From NCBI RefSeq assembly GCF_026210795.1, contig NC_089440.1, positions 4,898,001-4,962,000 of the forward strand: a stretch of DNA of 64,000 nucleotides. Reading direction: 5' to 3'. The stretch comes from Rhizophagus irregularis (Eukaryota; Glomeromycota; Glomeromycetes; Glomerales; Glomeraceae). This document shows positions 34,251 through 44,735 of this stretch, piece after piece. The position numbers and the translations under genes are program-made. Each line of letters opens with the position of its first letter. Position 1 is the stretch's first letter. The notes beneath the pieces are model-generated. The model ran no database searches and was not told the DNA's origin. It saw only the letters and a program-made list of their open reading frames with translations.

Positions 34251-35535
34251 ACATAGATAATGAAGGAACACAACAAAAATTCTTGGGGTATTTATACGTC
34301 CTGCATTTTTAATCATGGCACGTATAAGGGTATTCATAATTTTACTCCACAATGCATTGGTCTTTAAAAATTAATTTAATAAGGATTAATTTGGATGGGT
34401 CAGAACGAATTAAAAAATTAAGAAATTTATTCTAGGAATATCTGTACAATACAAATTTTTTTTTGAATCAAATCGGAAGGGAAGAAATAAATTCATCATT
34501 ATTTTTATATCATTATCGGTATCACAACGACCAAATCTTCTTCCTAGGTTACTTACTAGTACATGCATTATAAAGAAGATTATGGCATCCTATATTTAAT
34601 CCAATATAACATATATTATATATATTGATCCTTTTGTAAAATCCATAAACCCATATATATACCCAATGTGAAATTCTTAATAAGATGAAAAAAAATAAGT
34701 AAACAAAACAAAAAAATAAATAAATTAATTATATATTATATGTTTAAAAAATAAAAGTTTAACTTACATCGCATAATTTATAAAAGCGGCAAAAATGCAT
34801 GAAATTTGTATAATAAAACTTAAATAACAAAAGAAGCAGCTATAATATGGCGATTTAAAAATGTTTTTATTATAGCGAATTGAATGTTTAATCCATGCAC
34901 TGATACATTTATCCATAATCTAAATGGATGAGATTTTGCCAATATGAAGTGTTCCGGTAACAAGCGGTAAGTGTAATGAGTTAACATTATTAACGTTCTA
35001 TTAAGAAGAAAAAATAATGATGATAATAAACTTTTTTTATTCTATGAAAAATAACTAAACCAATTTTTTTAATAAAAAGATTAACTTTTTCGCTTACGAG
35101 TAACGAACCATAGTATAAATGTATGATAAAGTAACCAAAACAACCAATTTAATATTATTTAATTGACTTTGAAAAGAAATAAATTCATAATTTTTCAGTT
35201 ACAAATCGAATAGTAAAACGTTGTCTAATAAGCATAGTAAAGTAAATTACATTAATTTATGTTTTTTACCTTATTATCATTCTTATTCACTTACCGTAAA
35301 ACAAGTGGTTAGACTTATGAAGCTTAAATTTGTAAAAAATCCGCTCCATCATACGGAATCTACAAATTGTGTTAACCAGACATAGCAAGAACTCTATTCA
35401 CATGATAATTATCATGTGACATCACGCCAACGAAATTTTAAAATATGGGAACGATCATTGGTCCTGAATAGAGTATATTTCTTATATAAAGATCAGCAAT
35501 AAAAAAAAATAAAAAATTTATTTAGAAAATAGAAA
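34251..35535. other. Spacer upstream of the 35536 gene
   Basis: No supported gene. A short inverted patch CATGATAATTATCATGTGACATC lies at 35401-35423, about 110 bases before the next ATG, followed by a run TATATTTCTTATATAAAG that could serve as a TATA region. An older gene relic was sought and not seen. Confidence 0.4.
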
Positions 35536-35951
35536 ATGAATTCAAATAACCAAACTACTCAAAAATATTCTGATTTATCAATGTATCAAACTGAAAATAG
35601 CTCCGCACCTTTACACAATAAAAACAATGATTCCATTAACAACATAGGAATGTCTAATACCTTCATTATTAATAATTTACTCCCACACTTCAAAACGATA
35701 CATTTGAATTTTACTTTCCTTTACCAAATGATACACGTATTTATTACATTACATATACCGAATTACATCTATTAGAAAATGCGCGACTCTTAAATAATAG
35801 CATTAATTTATCTCGTATTCCTGACCATCAGCTTCCACAACAATTTATTGAAACTACAATTCAACCTACTTCTCAAATATATCCAGATAATAATAACGCT
35901 TATAATGCAACTTCAAATTCAGTAAACGGAACTATTTCTGACAATATTTAA
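35536..35951 (+). pseudogene. Asn/Ser-rich hypothetical protein gene with a frameshift
   Basis: The ATG at 35536 follows a TATATAAAG-like region. The first frame runs about 55 codons, rich in Asn, Ser, Thr and Gln (NNQTTQKYSDLSMYQTENSS). At about 35700 coding character moves to the next frame, which continues FEFYFPLPNDTRIYYITYTE and IPDHQLPQQFIETTIQP to a TAA at 35949-35951. Combined length would be about 138 aa. A small missed intron is possible but no good donor was seen. Family not recognised. Confidence 0.5.
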
Positions 35952-37298
35952 GATATAGAATTTCAGAATTTTTACTAAAGAAATTTGATATATTTTGAGA
36001 TGAAATAAGGTTTGGCTATTAACTAAGTTTAAGTTGTTAGATAAACTAATTAAAGTGAGAAATTTTCATTTATTTCGAAAATGAATCAAATGATAATTTT
36101 TATTTATTTTATTTACTTATTTTATTTTTTTTTTTGAGCGAATGTGTTTATTTTATTATATTTATCATTGTTTATATATATTTTGCGTTGATATTTAAAC
36201 TAAAATAAAATATAATTTTTTTAAAATAAAACAATTAATGTATTGTGTACGAAGTATATGTAAAGTTAAAGGTACTAATCGCAATCATTCCGCTTAAAAA
36301 AGTAGGATGATGAAAAAAGAAGTTGTTAAATTTTTAGGAATTTTTTCCATATTTTTTTTCAATATCTTCCCAGATAGGAAGGCTTATTCCGTTTTGAAAA
36401 AAAAAGAATTAAGAAATATGACCCTCAAATTCTATCATTAATATTTTAACGCGCGTAATTCATAACACTGCATTTTTAAACATTATTCTATCTCAACTAG
36501 ACGATCAAAAAATAAGATATATGAGCCGATATCAAATAAATCAAAATAGAGATGAATATCATCCAAACTGCGATCAGAAAATATATTCTACGTACAGTAC
36601 ATCCTACGAGAGTTTAGGAATTATGCACTTGCACGTGATAGCGTTAACGTTAACTCCGGTCAGTTCGTACGTTAATATTGTAACCATAATGCGTAAGTTA
36701 AGGGTGCTCACCGCAAAATAGCCAAAATACGGTTACGATTTACTATTTAGAGAAAGGAGACGTCCGAAACTAAAATAACAAAATTTATCAACCTTTATTA
36801 CTTACTAAGTAACTTTGATGATAAGAATTTATTTGCCACCTATCAGAATAGCTGCAGTACAGCATTCCATTTCAATCGTAGAAAATAATGACAAAAAAAT
36901 ACGAAAAGTTAACTACTGGAGTAGTCCTGTGAGAGCTCACCTTTTGAAATCCAGACCTGGACTGGAATTTCTAATTTTTACATTGAAAAGGTTGTAAGGT
37001 TATTTAATACAGGATTTATTAAACTGGGGTTTTTTTCTACGCACTTGCACAAAATGCAGGTGATGTAAAAAATATATAAAATTTTAAAGTCTTATTAATT
37101 TTTACGCATGGTATAAAAATTTAATAATCTTATTAAAATTTATGACAATGCATATATTATTTAGTGTGGACCCACATTTAAAACACTTATGAAGATAATC
37201 TTTAATTCCATTATACATGTTTATATAATTATTTACAATATAATTTTATAAGATTGAAATAGAGTAAAACAAAAATATTTGTAAAATTAAGGAGATCA
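35952..37298. other. Intergenic with one dispersed repeat
   Basis: Apart from the 65-base repeat, the ORFs here (36521-36721 and 36815-36997) have no family resemblance and could be chance. The patch 36840-36985 is less A+T-rich than its surroundings and might be part of a mobile element. Confidence 0.35.
36601..36665. repeat. Dispersed repeat, inverted copy at 23941-24006
   Basis: Contains TTATGCACTTGCACGTGATA and TTAACTCCGGTCAG in the same order, reverse-complemented, as at 23941-24006. It interrupts a short plus-strand ORF (36521-36721) that is otherwise unsupported. Confidence 0.55.
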
Positions 37299-38060
37299 TT
37301 ATGAAAATACTATAAGTCCTTCAGTGGAAGAATAAAACAACATTTGATGATCTAAAAATAATGAAAATCCCAGTGCCGTTAAGATAACACTAAGTGGATC
37401 GGAAAAGATTGAAGATATGTTTGGACAAATATCAATTGCTTTAAGAGCTCTTTGTAATAGAGCCTTGTATTTACTACTCACATTGTTGGGAAGCGGATTG
37501 TTTAGTCACTCTACTGCCTCTGTTAAGGTCTGCTCATTATTATGAAATAGTTTATTGCTTTCATCTTTCAATTCACGTAATAATTTGATATCGTTAGTTG
37601 ACATTCCATATTAATAGAAAATTATTTTTCAATAGATTTACTCTCAAGTCTCTCCGCTTCATGCAATTCTTTCTCCCCATATTTTTTTGTTAAATCACTC
37701 CAACTCAATCTATAGTCACTTAGAAATTCTGTTCGATCTTTTTGACACTCTAACTGATTAAGCCGAGTCTCTGTGCTCTTCATACGATCCAATTTTTCTT
37801 TCGTAATTTTTGTCTGCTCTCCTACTATTTCAAATGTATTTTTCAAGGTATCGTCCAAAATCTTCTATGTTTGAAATCAATAGATCCATCTTTTGATCAC
37901 AGACATTATTTATCATTTTTTTTTCAGATATACTTCACTATCAACTTTTGAACTTCAATATGTTTTTGTAATTCATTACAACTCAATGATGTCCATATCC
38001 GCCGATTTGAGGAATTTGCCGTTCATCAACTGTATGGTGCAGAATCAACTAAAATCGAAA
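37299..38060 (-). pseudogene. Decayed coiled-coil protein gene
   Basis: Minus-strand pieces in shifting frames read, in order, LMNGKFLKSADMDIIEL (about 38010-38050), NELQKHIEVQKL, KMDLLISNIEDFG (about 37855-37895), an uninterrupted 78-codon stretch 37858-37622 (KITKEKLDRMKSTETRLNQL, charged and helical), then from 37604 MSTNDIKLLRELKDESNKLF, an in-frame TGA near 37506 where Trp would fit (TEAVE-stop-LNNPLPNN), and a final stretch to 37299 with SPL-type hydrophobic segments (SIFSDPLSVILTALGFSLF). At least three lesions. Not identified; an all-helical cytoplasmic protein with a C-terminal hydrophobic part. Confidence 0.55.
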
Positions 38061-38673
38061 CCGCTCTTATATAAGAAAAATAAGTCAAAAAATATGTAAT
38101 AAAACTCTTAAACTCTTCCACAAATTTACCTATAACTTGAAACAAGTAAAAAAAAATAATTCTAAAAAAAGGAAAAATATCATAAAGTTAGTTTATTGAA
38201 AAATAAAAAAAAATCTTTCCAAAATTCAAAACATTTAATTAAAAAAAAAATTAAAAAAAAATTAATTAAAAAATAATTAATAAAAAAATTTAAATAGATT
38301 TTAACTAAATTTATACTAGCCAATATATTATTTAAATACATTAAAATTTGGTGATTAACACAGTTATTTATTGAAAGATTTTTTTTTTTTTTTGAATATT
38401 TTCGTTATCTAAACAAGATTTTTCATAAACTATTAAAAAAAATAGCTACAAGTTGTGTCTAATGCAAAATAATTGCTATATACTATATACTTGTAGAAAT
38501 TCTAGTGTAAAATCTCTCTTTTAATACTTACACACCAGCTAAAGAGCGTAGTAATTATATTGAGAGAGAACTGATGATTACCTGTGTCATATGATCATGT
38601 AACTGGTAACACAAATGTGATCTAGTAAATTATTATATAATTCCTTAATTTTAATCTAATTCCAAAATTGAAT
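38061..38673. other. Spacer upstream of K5
   Basis: Very A+T-rich, with (AATTAATTAAAAAA) runs at 38230-38290. No supported gene; the K5 promoter block begins at 38674. Confidence 0.4.
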
Positions 38674-38790
38674 AAATTTAATTGCCGATCATGATTATTG
38701 TGTATTTTAACTAGTCTTTTTTGATAATTTTGTTGCCGATCTTGAAGTTACTGCAAAATAAAATAAAGTTCTAGTCGTTTCACCACTTTT
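38674..38790 (+). promoter_or_regulatory. Conserved promoter block of K5
   Basis: Gene-orientation copy of the block seen upstream of K2-K4: TTGCCGATC near 38682 and again near 38733, with TTTTAACTAGTC between and AAAATAAAATAAAG nearer the gene. It lacks about nine bases (TTTCTTCTG region) found in the other copies. It ends about 75 bases before the ATG. Confidence 0.55.
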
Positions 38791-38862
38791 TTATTTTTCT
38801 TTTTTTCATTATTTTTTCATAATTTTTACATATGTTTTTTGTTTAATAAATTATTTATTAAA

Positions 38863-40504
38863 ATGGATGAAATTAAACTAAGTGATTATGTATATGAACA
38901 AATAAAAGATTTTCCACATCAATTATTGACTGAAAAACAAAAATCATTAATTGATAAACTAATAACTGACGAAGAATTAAAGGAACATTATAAAAAAAAT
39001 GGTTTATGTGAAAATTGTAAACAGCCTAAAACTAGTTATAATTATTGTCAGTCATGTGAATCACAACGTTTTCAACAAAATTTCCAATGTTGGACGAGTG
39101 AAAATCATGACATTGATAAATTTATTCAAAAAGCACAATTAAATGCTAAAAATATAAACAAAATCATAGAGTGGATTGATTATGATAAGTTTGAAGATGT
39201 TGAATATTTAGCAGAGGGGGGGTTTGGAACCACTTATAAAGCGGTTTGGAAAGATGGCCCTATGTGGAATTGGGATCATGAAAATAATCGATGGAGAAGA
39301 AAACCTAAAACGAAAGTCGCTTTAAAATGTTTACATAACTCAAAGGATATTACGGCCAATTTTCTAAAAGAAGTAAGATATTTTCTTAAGAATCTTCATC
39401 AACTTTATAAATGTTAAACTAACTATAATTTCTTATAAGGTTGAATCAAATATTTTAGTATATAATTCTAGTTGGATAGTTCGTTGTTTTGGTATTACTA
39501 AAGATAAAACAAATAAATTTATGATGGTGATGGATTTTAAAAATGGTAATTTAAGACAACATTTAGATAACAACTTCATTTCACTAAATTGGAAGCAAAA
39601 GATGTGGGGTATACATGTTATTGCATATGGTCTTAAAGATATTCACAGTAAAGGATTAATTCATCATGATTTTCATTGTGGAAATATATTAAGCAATTTT
39701 TATAATAGTGCTTATATTACTGATTTGGGATTATGTCAACCAGAAAACGTAGAATTTTCTCAATGTAGTAATGAAAAAATATATGGAGTAGTACCCTATA
39801 TGGCTCCTGAGGTATTACGAGGAAAATACACTCAAGCAAGTGATATTTATGGATTTGGGATTATTGCATATGAAATTTGTACAGGTCTCCCTCCTTATTA
39901 TGATATAGCTCATGATGAATACTTAGCAATGAAAATTTGTCAGGGGTTGAGGCCAAAGTCCAATTATAATATTCCTCAATTGATTTTTGACGTTATTAAT
40001 CAATGTTGGGATGCAGATCCTTCAAAACGACCAAAAGCAGATGAATTACAGAAGTTATTTTATCATGAATTATATTATAAGTTTGAATATAAAGGTTCTA
40101 GAATTTATGAGCAAGTTGGAAAAGTGGATGAAGCCAATAAAAAGTCATCTTTTTCAGTTCAACCACCAATATCATATACGTCACATCCTAAAGCAGTTTA
40201 CACCAATAGATTTTTAGATTTTAAAAATCTTCCAGAACCAAAAAATGCTGATAATAATGATGGAATAGAATATTCAGGTAAACATATTTAGTTTCCTATG
40301 ATGGTTTAAGTTGGCTTTATAATTCTAACAATTAATATTTCAACATAGATTCCTTGAGAATAGATTTTACTATTAATTCTAAAGGTAATTATTTTTGCAT
40401 ATAATTTTTTTGATTTATTAAATGTTAATTAACCTAATATTTTTTCATTTTTTCATTTTATAGATGAAAAAAATCAACCACGTTTTACTTTAAATGAAAT
40501 TTAA
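38863..40504 (+). CDS. K5: TKL-like protein kinase, non-RD (HHD) type, plus strand
   Basis: Model: exons 38863-39372, 39440-40277, 40349-40384 and 40464-40504, giving 474 aa. The ATG at 38863 (MDEIKLSDY) is preferred to an in-frame ATG at 38839 by comparison with paralogues. The Cys pairs are CENC and CQSC. Core: EGGFGTTYKAVW (Glu for Lys before the Gly loop), VALKCL, HHDFHCGNIL, DLGLCQP, APEVLRG and DIYGFG. Exon 3 is nine bases shorter than in the other copies. Exon 4 is the longest of the family, ending PRFTLNEI. It is the only copy on the plus strand, so at least one inversion or inverted insertion has occurred. The gene looks intact. Confidence 0.87.
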
Positions 40505-42955
40505 TATATAGAAAAATGTAACAGATATAATTTATTCTTATTTTATTTTGAGTATATTTATTAATGATATTTTGGACATTTGATGGAAATATAGTAAGGA
40601 TCAGGCTCATATTTATTAATTATTCATTTCTGAAAGATTGAAGACTACTGTAATAGATTTAAAAGTTGTTCTTTTATTAATAAATTTGATCATATTATAA
40701 CATCAATATTTCGATTATACATTTCAGGATTCGACCTTCGGTCAATCATTCCGAAACGAAACTCTGGTCGAAAGTCGAAAACTGAGCCGAAATTTTCTGG
40801 CTAGCATTATTGAATGTCGGCCCCCATTACAAGTTTGTGTAACATTTGTGTAACACACAAAATTCCATCAAATTTCCTTGTGTAACATTCTTACCTGGTG
40901 GCTAAACTTTTATCCGAAGTCACGCGGGCATAATTCTGGCCGGCACTACAATGTTGGCCGGAATTACAAAAACTTTCGGACTCTTAAGAGTCACCATTAA
41001 AAAAAAATTATATTTCGGACCACGTAATAAAGATTTCGTCCAGATTTTCGTACTCCGACCACAATTTCGGATTTCGGCTTGATTTTCGAATTTCGGCTGA
41101 GGTTTCGAACCTAAGTTTTGGACTTTCGGATTCGGCCATAATTTCGGAAAGTTGCGACAACATGTATAATTTCGATTATATAATTAAGTATTGATAAACA
41201 AGGGAATTATGTTTAATGTAAAAATTACTGTTATGTGATACCTTTATTACGGTAGCTAGAAGTTCATATGATTTGATAAATTATTTTGAGACATATCAGA
41301 TGTGTAACTTTCATTATATAGATTGTTGTATTATCAGTAAATATTCTTTACATTATAAAAAGTATAAAAAGAATAAGGTTAATTATAATACTGCAATTAA
41401 ACAATCGGTACAAAATATAATCTTAATAGTTGTATGGTAAATAAATCAAAACAAATATGATATATGGTATTAATTTAAATTGATACAAAGTGCAGGTTTA
41501 TAAAAGAAAATTATGTACACATTTTATAGTAATATATTACTTATTTTGTATGACACCATACTTTATTAGTCCAAAGTGGAACGAAGAATTATATATAACA
41601 CAAATGTACCTCTGTTCATTTATGATGATTCTATAGGTGATCAAATACTCTTTAAAACTCTATTCCATACTTGCTTCCATGAGGAATGGATATTTTAAAC
41701 TGAAAAAATTTTTTTCTCAAGAATTAAAATACTTGCCCATTTGTCATTCTTTTCACATTTATTTGTAAGCTTTACCTTACAATTTTCTTCATGGTTTTGT
41801 GATCATAAGATTCTAAGCAGCTAAAGGAAGAAAATTAATAAATGTACACATTTTCTTGAAATCCAAACTGACAATATTTAACTACACTAATGTACTAAAT
41901 AATAGTTTTTGTAAATATTTTAATATTGGGCTTTATTTATGAAAATATTCAATTTATATATATCTACATAGTACCATTATTCCAGAGAAAATCATCATTA
42001 ACTATAAAAAAAAAATTTATAATAAAAAATATATTTAGATTTTAAAATATATTTAAGGCCATGCAAAGTTAATTTTTTGGTTCTCATATTATAGCAATTT
42101 TAATTAATATGTATTTCTTTGCATAAAGTACTATTAAGTTGTTAAAAAAAAATTTTTGATTTGAAAAATTTTTCATTAAATTTCCAAAATAATTTAATTC
42201 CGCATCTCACATTAATTCCGCAACGTACCTAAATGTACTATCTCTCAGTATACGAAACGTATCTTTCAATATAAAAAACATAAGTTACACGAAAGAGGTA
42301 GCAATTTAGAATGCTTTTGCAGAACATAAATAATGGGAAGAATTTATAATTAAGTTATTATTATATTATTATAAAGTAATAGTTTATTATGGTTTAATTG
42401 TATATGAGTCCACATATAGTTTTGATTTAACTGGTAACGGGAACCGTCGAAGCGTTATAATCACATGATACCTAACTATAATAACGTGTTACACCTGATC
42501 TTAAAATTGATTGGTCATTCACGCGGCGTGATGGAGACTCTACTGTATAGTCCTTCGCTACGCTTTGGACAATTAAATGACCGCTCATCCCAGAATTTCA
42601 CGCTGTTCAATAGTCTCTATCTTTTTATTATTACCCTCCGACATTTAGAATTAGTAATCTGATCTGGTTTAGGTTAACATTAATTCTATTGAATGTACCT
42701 TGATAAAAATAACTACGTCTAGTTTTAACTCTAGCTTGATAATGCAATAAAGAAAATAAAACAATAAATATTATATTATTCTTCACTTTTTTTCTCACAG
42801 TAATTTAACCTATCATGATGGTAAATTCCTCAAACGCTGTTGAATTATTAATGTGTCAATTTCATTAATATAAATGATTATCATCTTTTTCTATCTTGAT
42901 GTTTTGATGAAAATTAACATTGTCCCCAGTAAATAATTACTTTTCACATAAACCT
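40505..42955. other. K5 downstream flank and spacer
   Basis: 41181-41400 is homologous to the kinase 3' flanks. The block 42430-42680 is less A+T-rich (CATTCACGCGGCGTGATGG, TCCTTCGCTACGC) and stands out like a mobile-element remnant; a 65-codon ORF in it is not convincing. Confidence 0.4.
40708..41180. mobile_element. Insertion of about 450 bases in the K5 3' flank, 12-base direct repeats
   Basis: ATTTCGATTATA occurs at 40708-40719 and 41169-41180. Between them lies a comparatively G+C-rich segment dense in TTCGGA/CGAAAC words that is absent from the matching flanks of K2, K4 and K6, where the sequence is continuous. The outer bases TACATTTC and ATGTATA hint at very short inverted termini. 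The type of element is not clear; a 12-base duplication is long for most DNA transposons. Confidence 0.55.
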
Positions 42956-43069
42956 CTATTCTTTTGATTCTTCTTTTAATTTAATCAATTCTTGTTCTTC
43001 AGTTAATTTTCGATAATTAATATCTTTTATTTGTTCAATTATATCATCACTGAGCCAAAATTGTTCCAT
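42956..43069 (-). pseudogene. 5' fragment of a kinase of this family (37 codons)
   Basis: From the ATG at 43069 the frame reads MEQFWLSDDIIEQIKDINYR and KLTEEQELIKLKEESKE, then TAG at 42956-42958. This equals the first 35 or so residues of K1-K6; nothing of the Cys region or kinase domain follows. The upstream TTCGTATATAAA stretch also resembles the family leader. A truncated duplicate. Confidence 0.75.
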
Positions 43070-43139
43070 TTTTAACGAATTATTTATTGAATAACAACAA
43101 TTCGTATATAAACATTATAGGAAGAAATAATATCTGATA

Positions 43140-43396
43140 TGGTAGTGTAACGACAATTTTATTCCGTAATTGTGATATACGGAATAACACGGAAACAATA
43201 TTGATAGCACAATACGAAATACAAGTGATCAGCTACGCCGTCCCGTGACAACTCATATACAATTATAAAGGGACAAAAGAAAAGTATCGGTACAATGAGA
43301 TTTTTTTGATTAATTGTGAAATTGGAGATGAAAAATTTATCGATACATGCAATTATCGGTACATAGGGTATCGGCACATCGAGGTTTGATTGTATA
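43140..43396. mobile_element. One-ended pogo/Tigger-like remnant
   Basis: The right side reads, in reverse complement, ACAATCAAACCTCGATGTGC followed by repeated CCGATA and TACCGATAATTG words, typical of pogo-like termini. A matching left terminus was not found, so the element is probably truncated. The minus-strand ORF inside (43159-43377) has no recognisable domain. Confidence 0.35.
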
Positions 43397-44735
43397 TGGA
43401 ATGAGTGTTTTGCAAAATTTGGTTTAAATCATATCAGGAGAGATTAATTATAGAATGGGTTTTAACTTTTTATAGATTGTTATGACTTATGATCATTTTT
43501 CAATAAGATATGTGTCAAAGGTTGCGGCCACTAGAAAATTTTAATGAGACGAAATTAAATGAATCAAACGACAGTTTAACTATGGATGTGATAAAACCGT
43601 AGGTAGGTAACGATACCATTGTAATATTTTTTTTTCACTTGTTTTTAAAAATAAAAATAACTGTACAAACAAAATTGCAATTCTGTTTTACATTATTATT
43701 GGCGAGAATTTGATATATTGGAAAATATGCTATATTAGTCTTTCATGATGTTTTGATCGACGTGTACGAATTTATGCTATTGCGCCAAATTTTGCTCATG
43801 TCGATATTTTTCGTGGTATGATGCATCACATTATTATCATCGTAGTATTATCATATTGTCGTGTTATATAGAAGTATAATTACTATAAATAAATGTGTGA
43901 CATCATTAATGTCAATCACAACGATCAGGAGAAAGAATATCTTTGATATTTTTAAAAAATATTTTTTCTATTTGGAACGTTTTTTCGGATAAAGTTTTAA
44001 TAGAACACGTGACATAATCACCTGTTAAAATTATATGTGAAAGAACAAAAAAAAAGAAACTTTTTTTTTCGTCTTATTTTACTTGTTTACATTAATATAT
44101 ACATATATATACTTTGATGTTTACGAAATAATTTTTAATGTTCGCATTATGTAATACCAAATAAAGGAAAAGAATATTCTATTAAATAGAAGTAAAGATT
44201 CATGAAATCAGAATTACAAAAATTTAGTTTAAAAATAAAATAAAAAAAAAATTTGTTATAAAAATAGAACAATGATCGAACACATATTAATTGTTATACA
44301 TAAAAAAATAATAATTTCTTGTTTAAATTGAAATTTCGTTTATATAATATTATATAATTATATGAAAATCCTTTTTTTAGTATGACTCCTTAAATTATCG
44401 TTTCACAACCAATTTAATTTGTTTAAATTTGTTCAACAATCAAAATCTATCATCCTTTCCAAATTAAGTAAACAAAATTTTAAACCCAATATAAATAAAA
44501 CCAAAATGTTGCACGCTATTATTTTGCAATCACTTTTTTATATTAATTAGGAATTATTTTTAATTATGTTTATTGAAATGTTTATTTTAAAAATGGTTTA
44601 GAATTTTTAATACAAGATCAAATATATAAACGGGTTGCGTCGTTATCAAAAAAAATAAAAAAAAAATAAATAAAAAAGTAAAATAATTTTTCACTTTGTT
44701 AAATTATTATTATTATTTTTTTTTTTTTTTTAATA
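43397..44735. other. Upstream region of the secreted-protein gene
   Basis: A+T-rich, no reading frame of note. The last 100 bases before the ATG are A- and T-tract rich (AAATAAAAAAAAAATAAA, then a T run), as seen before several genes here. Confidence 0.4.

Noticed and set aside
37893-38099. Plus-strand 68-codon ORF
   Set aside because: Opposite-strand shadow of the decayed coiled-coil gene, whose minus-strand pieces read better.
39987-40217. Plus-strand 76-codon ORF within K5 exon 2
   Set aside because: Shifted frame inside the kinase domain.
42430-42680. Possible gene or tRNA-like element in the G+C-richer block
   Set aside because: Neither the 65-codon ORF nor any fold gave support; left as unexplained mobile-element-like DNA.
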